Positions 1 to 5,715 of a stretch of 9,372 bases of DNA are shown here, in pieces; the stretch's first letter is position 1, and every line of letters starts with the position of its first letter. The DNA comes from CAZXEU01 sp964639665. Its GTDB lineage: Bacteria > Bacteroidota > Rhodothermia > Rhodothermales > Bin80. A program made the translations under genes and the position numbers. The stretch covers positions 1 to 9,372 of the forward strand of contig CAZXEU010000097.1 in assembly GCA_964639665.1 (NCBI GenBank), read 5' to 3'. Below the pieces are notes generated by a model, which worked only from the letters and a program-made list of their open reading frames with translations, did not search any database and was not told the origin of the DNA.

Positions 1-1257
1 GAACATGGCTTCTCCCTGAACGGGACTCGGGCCGACAGGGATCGCGGGCAGGAAGGAGCCGAGTGCGGTCCCCAGAAGCGTCAAATCCGTTTGCGGCGAG
101 GCCAGGAAAAACAGCGGCGTCCCGCTCTCGGCGGCCGCACGCACAAAATCAAGGGCCAGCGGCGGGGCAGATGCTCCAGGAAACCCTGCCAGGACAATCA
201 GGTCGTAGCCGGCAGCCGGAGCGGAGAATGCTCCTTCATAGAACAGGCCGGGCTCCTTCTGCACGTACGTGTCCACTTCGGTCCGGTCTCCTTCTTCGAG
301 AAACAGGCGCAAGGCTGACAGGTCCGGGCCGGGCCCGGCCGCCAGGAGCAGGATGCGAGGCCGGCTCTCGAGTACCCGCACGGCCACCGTTGCTGCGTTG
401 TTGCGATAAGTGATTTCGCCTTGTTGCTGCGTGACGGTCGCCGAGAGCTGCTGCAGGCCCGCCGCTTCGGGGCTAAACACGAATTCCGCCGAGCCGCTGG
501 TCGATCCCTCCTGCAGTCGCAGTGCAGCGGATGCCACCAGCGTGTCGGCGTGCATGAGGCGCACTTCGACGTTTTGCGCCGGCAGTCCCTGCGAGCGCAG
601 CAGCACCTGCACGGGCTGCTCCCGGTCCACGTAACCGACGTCGTTGGTCAGGATGCGGCGAATCTGCAGGTCTCGCCGCTCCAGCGTGTCACCCACGACC
701 AGCGTGTGTATCGGAACGCCGAATTCCGGGGCCGCATGCACGGGATTGCGCCCGATATTGTAGCGGCCATCGGTGATCAGCAGTGCCGCGCGCAGGTGGC
801 CGTCCTGCATCGCGCGGCGCATGTCGGCAAGGCCCCGGGAGATATCCGTCGCGTCGCCCTCGAACTTCAGGGACTCCGCTGCGCTTAGTTCACGACCAAG
901 GGCATCGAATGCGAAAAGCCTGGTCGTGCCCGGATGGTCCGGCAAGCGTGCAAGTGCCGTGCCCGTCTCTTCCGCAGCGCTGCCAGCGCCGCCCTCGGGC
1001 TCCAGCTGCATGCTTTGGCTGTCGTCCACGAGGACGCCAAGAACCGGCGGTATGGTCTCCGTGCGAGTCTGGCGCCAGGTAGGCCGAAGAAGCAGCAACA
1101 GGACGGAAAAAAGCGCGGCAAAGCGCAGGCCCGTCAGGATAACCCACTGGGTTCGTGAAAGCTCAGACGTCGCCCGTCGATATGCGAGGTAGGCGAATCC
1201 GCCTGCGATCAGGACAAACGGGGCCAGAAGCCAGGGACTGAGACCGAATGAGATCAT
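1..1257 (-). CDS. VWA-domain membrane protein, 3' end outside window
   Basis: The reverse strand is open without a stop from an ATG at 1257 to the left edge, giving the first 419 residues of a longer protein. It begins with two hydrophobic segments (about residues 8-26 and 38-58), as in membrane-anchored VWA proteins. A von Willebrand factor A domain follows with a complete metal-ion (MIDAS) signature: DDSQS at residues 78-82 (D78, S80, S82), T137 in ATDIS, and D163 in LLITDGRYN. After a beta-rich linker, residues from about 300 (PRILLLAAGPGPD) look like the flavodoxin/class I glutamine amidotransferase-like domain that often follows VWA in large Bacteroidota membrane proteins of unknown function. 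Those relatives are usually around 700 residues, so roughly the last third is missing. The start lies 10 bp after the S8 peptidase stop, so the two are probably co-transcribed. No strong Shine-Dalgarno sequence precedes the ATG. The domain calls come from motifs; the biological role is unknown. Confidence 0.85.
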   Translation of the reverse strand, partial: MISFGLSPWLLAPFVLIAGGFAYLAYRRATSELSRTQWVILTGLRFAALFSVLLLLLRPTWRQTRTETIPPVLGVLVDDSQSMQLEPEGGAGSAAEETGTALARLPDHPGTTRLFAFDALGRELSAAESLKFEGDATDISRGLADMRRAMQDGHLRAALLITDGRYNIGRNPVHAAPEFGVPIHTLVVGDTLERRDLQIRRILTNDVGYVDREQPVQVLLRSQGLPAQNVEVRLMHADTLVASAALRLQEGSTSGSAEFVFSPEAAGLQQLSATVTQQQGEITYRNNAATVAVRVLESRPRILLLAAGPGPDLSALRLFLEEGDRTEVDTYVQKEPGLFYEGAFSAPAAGYDLIVLAGFPGASAPPLALDFVRAAAESGTPLFFLASPQTDLTLLGTALGSFLPAIPVGPSPVQGEAMF

Positions 1258-1267
1258 GCCTGCTGGC

Positions 1268-2992
1268 TTACCGCACGAGGACCACCTTGCCGGACGCTAC
1301 CTGGCCGTCCGCCTCCATCCTGAAGACATAGGGCCCCGGAGCCAGGTTCTCGGCGTCGAACGTGATTTCGCGCGTCCCGGCGGGCAGCGGACCCGAGAAT
1401 GGTAGAGCCACGCGCCTTCCGAGGAGGTCATAGACCGCCAGCGTTGCATGCTCGATGAACCTGGGGGACCGAACTGCGAACGTGGCGGAACTGGCAAAGG
1501 GATTGGGATAGACCGCATCCAGCGAAAGGCCGTCTGCCAGAGGATGAGCCTCCTCCACGCTTGTTCTTTCCGTCGATATGCATGCAACGTTCGGGTCCGC
1601 GCAGCGCTCAGCCTCCATGATGGCCCTGTCTGCGTCTACTATGCCCCAGCCCAGGAAGTTGTCCGGCATTTCCGACCGGCTTGCCGTCGACTTCAGGATT
1701 TCCCGAGCCTCTATCGGCGTAAGCTCTGGATTTACCTGTAGCATCTGGGAGACGATGCCGGCCACCATGGGGCTGGAAAACGAGGTTCCACCGCCGTATC
1801 CGTAGGCTCCACTGGACGAGGCAAAGTACACGCCGCTTCCCTGGGCGGCGACCTCGGGCTTGGTGCGCCCATCATGGGTGGGTCCCTGGCTGCTGCTCGG
1901 CCAGTAGGACCGGTCGCTACGCACTCCTCCAACGGAAATCACAGAGTCCGCATCCGCCGGCGTGGAAATGAGCCTCCAAGGGGAAGAGCCGGAGTTGCCG
2001 GCGCTCGTCACGGTAATCACGCCGAGCTGGGCGGCGCGGTCAACGGCCCGGGTAGTAATGCCGGTGTCACCATCCAGGTCCTGATGGCTGTAGCTGTGCT
2101 GCCCCAGGTCGAACGTCGTATACCCCAGCGAGCTGTTGACCACGTCGACGCCCTCTGCTTCCATCCATTCCAGCCCCGCCACGTAGTTGTCTTCTTCCGA
2201 GTTGCGCTCGTGAGGCGCGAATTCGGTGGTTGCCGCATAAATGGTGGCGCCGTATCCCGGCCCTATAAGCTGGCCTTCCTCGAATCCCACGGCCACGGAT
2301 GCGACCGACATGCCGTGCAGGTTGGACTGGTTGCCTCCGTAATGCTGCTGATCACCATCGGTAAAGTCCCTTGCCGTAATCCGTCCACTGTCTGCAATGT
2401 GGCGAAGCGCGCGGTGATCGAAATGATTCCCGTTCGTGAGGTCAAAGCGCGTATCCAGAAAGCCCAGGATCACGCCATCGCCGTTGATGCCCCGCTCCAG
2501 CGGGGCGATGGCGTTCACCAGTTCGAGTTGCACCTGGGAGGGCCCATAGTCTAGCCGGGAGCTGACCGGGGCTGGCGCCGCTGTTGCGTACACCAGCGGC
2601 GCCGGGTACCATTCTGCTGCCGAGAGTGGGGCTACGCCACGGACCTCACGCACAAACGGAAGGGCACGCACTGCGGCGAATTGATCCGCATCCAGCCGCG
2701 CCGAAATGGCATTGAGCCACCGGCTTTCGAATACAGGCTCGACTTCCAGCTCCCTAAGCATCTGCAAGTAATGCGGTGATACCGGCGCGTCTATGGATGC
2801 CGGCACTGTGCTTCCGCGGCGCGCCCGTCTCTCGAGCGCGCGCTCCGATACGTAGCCGGCTTCCGCAACGGTGGTCTTGCCGGCTGCATCCAGCTTGTCG
2901 GCAAAGAAGACCCAGTACTTGGGCGATTGCTGCGAAAGCGCCGGGCTTGCGGCCAAAAGAAGCGGCAGTAGAAGAAAGGCGGTTTTGGTCAT
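1268..2992 (-). CDS. Secreted S8 (subtilisin-like) serine peptidase with T9SS type A sorting domain
   Basis: This 574-residue endopeptidase is probably exported to the cell surface or medium. Residues 1-20 form a Sec signal peptide ending ALS. Residues about 22-125, starting KYWVFFADK, are a propeptide-like region typical of Bacteroidota subtilases. The catalytic triad is visible: D180 in GFLDTRFD, H226 in NLHGMSV (Met replaces the usual Thr after HG) and S404 in GGTSFSSP, with oxyanion-hole N333 in SAGNSG. C463 and C471 could form a disulfide between the catalytic and C-terminal parts. Residues from about 490 (YPNPF, then VYDLLGRRV, ending GKVVLVR) match a type IX secretion C-terminal sorting domain, so the mature enzyme should be secreted or anchored by the T9SS. 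Substrate specificity cannot be read from the sequence. It lies between the cytidine deaminase (37 bp upstream) and the VWA gene (10 bp downstream), all on the minus strand. The start is chosen because the signal peptide begins at this Met. Confidence 0.96.
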   Translation of the reverse strand: MTKTAFLLLPLLLAASPALSQQSPKYWVFFADKLDAAGKTTVAEAGYVSERALERRARRGSTVPASIDAPVSPHYLQMLRELEVEPVFESRWLNAISARLDADQFAAVRALPFVREVRGVAPLSAAEWYPAPLVYATAAPAPVSSRLDYGPSQVQLELVNAIAPLERGINGDGVILGFLDTRFDLTNGNHFDHRALRHIADSGRITARDFTDGDQQHYGGNQSNLHGMSVASVAVGFEEGQLIGPGYGATIYAATTEFAPHERNSEEDNYVAGLEWMEAEGVDVVNSSLGYTTFDLGQHSYSHQDLDGDTGITTRAVDRAAQLGVITVTSAGNSGSSPWRLISTPADADSVISVGGVRSDRSYWPSSSQGPTHDGRTKPEVAAQGSGVYFASSSGAYGYGGGTSFSSPMVAGIVSQMLQVNPELTPIEAREILKSTASRSEMPDNFLGWGIVDADRAIMEAERCADPNVACISTERTSVEEAHPLADGLSLDAVYPNPFASSATFAVRSPRFIEHATLAVYDLLGRRVALPFSGPLPAGTREITFDAENLAPGPYVFRMEADGQVASGKVVLVR

Positions 2993-3010
2993 GGCGATTC
3001 TATGGCAGAA

Positions 3011-3050
3011 TTATCTCGAAAGGTAACAATTATTGCGGGGTCCATCGAAA
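3011..3050 (-). promoter_or_regulatory. Candidate Bacteroidota-type promoter for the S8 peptidase
   Basis: Read on the minus strand, TACCTTTC (3025-3018) matches seven of the eight positions of the Bacteroidota -7 consensus TAnnTTTG (two of which are free). A TTTC (3050-3047) lies 21 bases upstream where the -33 TTTG is expected. Transcription would begin about 20 bases before the peptidase ATG. The surrounding bases are AT-rich against a GC-rich background and straddle the deaminase stop codon. This is pattern matching only. The consensus is established for Bacteroides/Flavobacterium and may not hold in this organism. Confidence 0.25.
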
Positions 3051-3785
3051 CGCGCTGGGCAGCAATCGTCCGGGAGTGGAGCACTTCGGTCTCTGCGCAC
3101 GCGCGTCCATCCAGATTCTAGCGCCCGGTGCCTGTTCCACGAGTAGTTGGCGGCAGGCGCCGCAAGGAGCGCTGATTTCCGCGCTGATGCACGATACGTA
3201 GAGATCCTCGATTCTCGGCAGGCCGAAGCTCCGCCTTGCGGCGAGCACGCTCCGTTCTGCGCACAGCATTCGGTGCCAATCCTGGTGCTCGACGTTGCAG
3301 CCTGCGATGAGAGATCCCCCGCGCAGTCTTGCCACGCATCCGACAGCGAAGCCGGACACCGGAATGTAGGCCCGTTCGGCGACGCTCCGTGCGGCTTCGA
3401 TGCCGCCAACGCCCGCCGGAGGAGCAGGGGGGCAAGCATCCCCTGGCATAGGCAAGTCCGTAGCCGCAGCATAGGCGTTGGGCGCAACCCTGCGAAGCGA
3501 CGAGAATGGTCCGCCGAGTAGGAAGCTGTCGCTTTCTTCGTTGGCACTGCTACTGAGCGCAGCAGCGACCACGCGGCCACTGCCGCTAGCGACGGCGCCT
3601 GCTACGGCCGACTGCAGCGCAGTAATGGAAAGCGGGAGTGCGGCACTTTCCACCCTGCAGCCCGGTACCCAGCTGCCATCGGAAAGCAGAAGGGCGGCGC
3701 CCCGGGGCCTGCTCGAAAGCGGGACAAGGGAGCGCGCCGCTGCTTCATGCGCCTTGAGGGTGAGCTTGGCAAGAGCCTCATGCAT
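3030..3785 (-). CDS. cdd: Cytidine deaminase with tandem CDA domains (inactive N-terminal, active C-terminal)
   Basis: Hydrolytic deamination of (deoxy)cytidine to (deoxy)uridine in pyrimidine salvage is the expected role; cytoplasmic, 251 residues. The C-terminal half (about 131-251) holds the complete zinc-deaminase signature: N164 and E166 in GCNVE for ribose binding, C175-A-E177 (zinc ligand and proton shuttle) and PCGAC at 207-211 (C208 and C211 as zinc ligands). The CAE form is that of the small tetrameric CDAs rather than the HAE of E. coli Cdd. The N-terminal half (about 5-105) follows the same layout (GAALLLSDG, then GCRVES) but reads SITAL where CAER is expected and PFSSLRR where PCGxCRQ is expected, so all ligands and the catalytic Glu are lost. 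A Pro/Ala-rich linker joins the halves. The open frame continues upstream to 3986 through the tRNA gene, so I place the start at the Met of MHEALAKL. It is divergent from tRNA-Leu and probably heads the unit with the peptidase. Confidence 0.93.
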   Translation of the reverse strand: MHEALAKLTLKAHEAAARSLVPLSSRPRGAALLLSDGSWVPGCRVESAALPLSITALQSAVAGAVASGSGRVVAAALSSSANEESDSFLLGGPFSSLRRVAPNAYAAATDLPMPGDACPPAPPAGVGGIEAARSVAERAYIPVSGFAVGCVARLRGGSLIAGCNVEHQDWHRMLCAERSVLAARRSFGLPRIEDLYVSCISAEISAPCGACRQLLVEQAPGARIWMDARAQRPKCSTPGRLLPSAFRWTPQ

Positions 3786-3847
3786 GGATGGTTGCCAGAA
3801 TGCGTAGGCGGAACGGGTAAAACAGCAGAGGCGTTTTCCGGTTTCCG

Positions 3848-3932
3848 GCCGGGATGGCGGAATTGGTAGACGCAACGGACTTAAAATCCGTTGGCCTGGA
3901 TGGCCGTGCGGGTTCGAGGCCCGCTCCCGGTA
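3848..3932 (+). tRNA. tRNA-Leu (anticodon UAA)
   Basis: An 85-nt class II tRNA can be folded by eye. The acceptor stem is GCCGGGA with TCCCGGT (first pair a G-U wobble) and discriminator A at 3932. The D arm is GCG/CGC with GGTAGA in the loop. The anticodon stem is ACGGA (3875-3879) with TCCGT (3887-3891), and loop CTTAAAA places anticodon TAA at 3882-3884, reading UUA Leu codons. The long variable arm is 3892-3907 (GGCC/GGCC). The T arm is GCGGG-TTCGAGG-CCCGC. The bases after the discriminator are CAG, so the 3' CCA is not encoded. The 62-base gap to the divergent deaminase start must hold its promoter, which I cannot identify. Confidence 0.97.
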
Positions 3933-4606
3933 CAGAATATCGCCTCGCTTGCCCGCAGTGTGAACTCCTTCGCCTACGGCGATCATGCCAAAATAGGGAG
4001 TATGAAGCAGGTCACGTATGAGCGGAAGTAGGGGTTGATGGCGCGGGCCGCCTCTGATGACATCCTTGACATATTCCGCTTCCGATCAGCTGACGCATGG
4101 AGCATCCTTAGAGAGCACAGTGGCTCCGGTGCAGAGCTAATACTCTGGGAGCCTGCCTCGAGTAGTGTTATTTGATCGGATTTCGAGGATGGTGACGAAT
4201 CCGCCTCAATGCCCCGTGAGTGTTGTGGTGCGCTGGGGATTTGGACGTGCCGGGGCTATCCTATTCCCCGTTTGATCCGCTCTGTGGAGAATACAGCCTC
4301 TTGATATCGCTGGCTGTCAGACCAATCACCAATCGGACTTGGACGCTTCCGAGGCTCACCCTGGAAATTGACGCGGGGCCAGTGCCCGCTTGGCAATGCC
4401 GAATTCGTGTTCGGCCAGTGGCTTTCGAGCCTGCCTGCACATACTCGGGTTCCCTGCGGGTTATGGTCATCCGCGGCACCACCAAGTCAGGCGCACCCGG
4501 CGACTCGGTTAGGTGGCTGTTTGCAGGATGCGTCCTTTCCGAGCTTCGCACGTCTAACAAGGTGGATGTACACCGGCATCGTATTCACTCAAAAAGGAGA
4601 ATCGAC
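3933..4606. other. Gene-poor region between tRNA-Leu and the ArsI/CadI gene
   Basis: These 674 bases contain no gene I can recognise on either strand. A small hairpin just after the tRNA (3970-3982, TCGCC-TAC-GGCGA) lacks a following T-run. A 45-codon frame at 4038-4175 (starting MARAASDDILDIFRF) has no recognised family and no clear ribosome binding site. A tandem 7-mer ACCAATC occurs twice at 4321-4334, and an inverted repeat GCCGAA/TTCGGC lies at 4398-4415. The frame of the next gene happens to stay open back to 4220, but the translated stretch resembles nothing known. An ArsR-type regulator would be expected next to an arsI gene; I found no remnant of one here. Confidence 0.6.
4595..4599 (+). 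promoter_or_regulatory. Strong Shine-Dalgarno sequence
   Basis: AGGAG within AAAAAGGAGA lies 7 bases before the ATG at 4607. It is the clearest ribosome binding site in the window, where most starts have none. It fixes the start of the ArsI/CadI gene against the longer in-frame extension back to 4220. Confidence 0.85.
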
Positions 4607-4987
4607 ATGCGATTGCAGCTCGCCCTGAACGTACGCGACATCGACGAAGCGGTGCATTACTACAGCAAGCTGTTCAATTCGGAGCCGCACAAGCGACGCC
4701 CCGGATACGCCAACTTTGCGCTTGACAAGCCGCCGCTTAAGCTTGTGCTCTTTGAGAATCCGCACGCACCGGAGCGGCTAAATCATTTGGGTGTTGAAGT
4801 ATTCGACACCAAAGAAGTGAGCAAGGCGGGCAGCCGCCTGAAAGCCGCCGACATCCTGAGCGAGACTGTGGAGAAGGTTGTATGCTGTCACGCCGAACAG
4901 ACCAAGATCTGGTCTGATGAGCCTCAGGGACTGCGCTGGGAGTGGTACGTGATCACAGACGATGCGCCCTCTAGTTGTGATGACTGA
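4607..4987 (+). CDS. arsI: ArsI/CadI-family VOC metalloenzyme (organoarsenical C-As lyase or metal resistance protein)
   Basis: This 126-residue single-domain vicinal-oxygen-chelate (glyoxalase/bleomycin-resistance fold) protein closely follows the ArsI/CadI pattern: RLQLALNV at the start, KRRPGYANFAL near 29-39, LKLVLFENP, LNHLGVEV around 58-65, the vicinal pair C93-C94 and WEWY at 111-114. Characterised ArsI enzymes cleave the carbon-arsenic bond of trivalent methyl- or aryl-arsenicals in an iron- and oxygen-dependent reaction; CadI is a cadmium-induced relative. The probable metal ligands are Q4, H60 and E112, and the Cys pair would bind the trivalent arsenical. The segment after CC (HAEQTKIWSDEPQG) departs from the usual CCYAVQDKxW, so substrate preference is uncertain. 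The stop overlaps the sigma factor start (ATGACTGA, 4980-4987), implying translational coupling. No arsR, arsM, arsP or acr3 is nearby in the window. Confidence 0.88.
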   Translation: MRLQLALNVRDIDEAVHYYSKLFNSEPHKRRPGYANFALDKPPLKLVLFENPHAPERLNHLGVEVFDTKEVSKAGSRLKAADILSETVEKVVCCHAEQTKIWSDEPQGLRWEWYVITDDAPSSCDD

Positions 4988-5597
4988 AAGGAAGTCCATT
5001 GCTCTCCCGCCAGACGGACGACATCAGGGTCTGCCTTACTCCCGTGCATCCTCCGATGACTTGCGCTGGTCAGAACTACAAAGCCGGATGCGACGGTTTG
5101 TGGCCAGCCGCGTCGGCTCGCAATGGACGGATGACGTTACGAGCGACATCCTGCTTAAGCTGCTGCAGAATCAGGATCAATTCAGTCGGGCGCGCAATCC
5201 ACTTGCCTGGGTGTACCGGGTTGCAGCAAATGCGATTGCCGACCACTACCGGGGCCGAGGAGTTGAATCAAGGGCGCTGGAGCAGGTTGGAGTTGCCGTC
5301 ACGGCAGCCCCTTCTGAAGCGGATGAGGAGGATCCGGAATCAGCCCGGAGAGCGATCGCTGCGTGCCTGAAGCCGTTTGTTCTGGATCTGCCGCCCAACT
5401 ACGCCGAAGCCCTGGTCCTCACGTCATTCGAGGGGCTTAGCCAGAGGGAGGCGGCGCGCCGGCTTGGGCTCAGTCATTCAGGCATGAAATCTCGCGTACA
5501 GCGGGCGCGCGCCGAACTGAAGCGAAGGCTTCTTGACTGCTGCGAATTCCAGCGTGACCGGCGAGGCAAGGTTGTGACCATGCGGCCTCATGCGTGA
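4980..5597 (+). CDS. sigZ: ECF RNA polymerase sigma factor, SigZ-like
   Basis: This 205-residue alternative sigma factor has region 2 at about 32-92 (MRRFVASRV, DDVTSDILLKL, NPLAWVYRVAANAIADHYRGRG) and region 4 at about 128-184 (LPPNYAEALVLTSFEGLSQREAARRLGLSHSGMKSRVQRAR, the -35-binding helix-turn-helix). The C-terminal tail LLDCCEFQRDRRGKVV resembles the DCCxFxxDRxG tail that I associate with the SigZ family. With C129 in AACLKPF it gives three Cys that could sense metal, metalloid or oxidation; that role is inference. No anti-sigma factor follows, which is also usual for SigZ-type factors. The ATG at 4980 is preferred over 4962 because it overlaps the preceding stop in an 8-bp ATGACTGA junction and leaves only a short tail before region 2. 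Likely targets are this cluster and perhaps the downstream lipoprotein. Confidence 0.93.
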   Translation: MTERKSIALPPDGRHQGLPYSRASSDDLRWSELQSRMRRFVASRVGSQWTDDVTSDILLKLLQNQDQFSRARNPLAWVYRVAANAIADHYRGRGVESRALEQVGVAVTAAPSEADEEDPESARRAIAACLKPFVLDLPPNYAEALVLTSFEGLSQREAARRLGLSHSGMKSRVQRARAELKRRLLDCCEFQRDRRGKVVTMRPHA

Positions 5598-5636
5598 CAG
5601 GCTCGTGGCCATCGGGGTCGTTTCCTGGTTGGTCTT

Positions 5637-5652
5637 ACGCCGCCTGGGGCGT
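5637..5652. repeat. Short inverted repeat between sigZ and the lipoprotein
   Basis: ACGCC (5637-5641) pairs with GGCGT (5648-5652) around a 6-base loop. There is no T-run after it, so it is not a typical rho-independent terminator. It could be a minor RNA hairpin or chance. Confidence 0.3.
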
Positions 5653-5715
5653 GCTATCACCTTAAGCGTACGGCATTACATGCCTAGTGCCTCTGCCAAA
5701 TCCCTACCGCCCGTT

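Noticed and set aside
1874..2554. 226-codon plus-strand frame inside the S8 peptidase gene
   Set aside because: It is antisense to a clearly real peptidase with an intact triad; a shadow frame in GC-rich DNA.
3908..3932. att-type duplication of the tRNA-Leu 3' end
   Set aside because: I looked for a second copy of the T-arm/acceptor sequence in the window and found none.
3786..3986. In-frame extension of the cytidine deaminase to an ATG at 3986
   Set aside because: It runs antisense through the tRNA-Leu gene and lacks CDA features; the Met at 3785 fits the first helix of the fold.
4066..4094. TTGACA as a -35 element for a sigma-70 promoter
   Set aside because: No -10-like hexamer lies 16-18 bases downstream.
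4509..4559. integron attC-like core sequences GTTAGGT and GTCTAAC
   Set aside because: Both match 7-mer core patterns, but their order is reversed relative to a real attC site and no cassette or integrase is present.
4220..4606. In-frame extension of the ArsI/CadI gene by 129 residues to an ATG at 4220
   Set aside because: The added sequence resembles no domain, while the ATG at 4607 has a strong Shine-Dalgarno sequence and matches the family N-terminus exactly.
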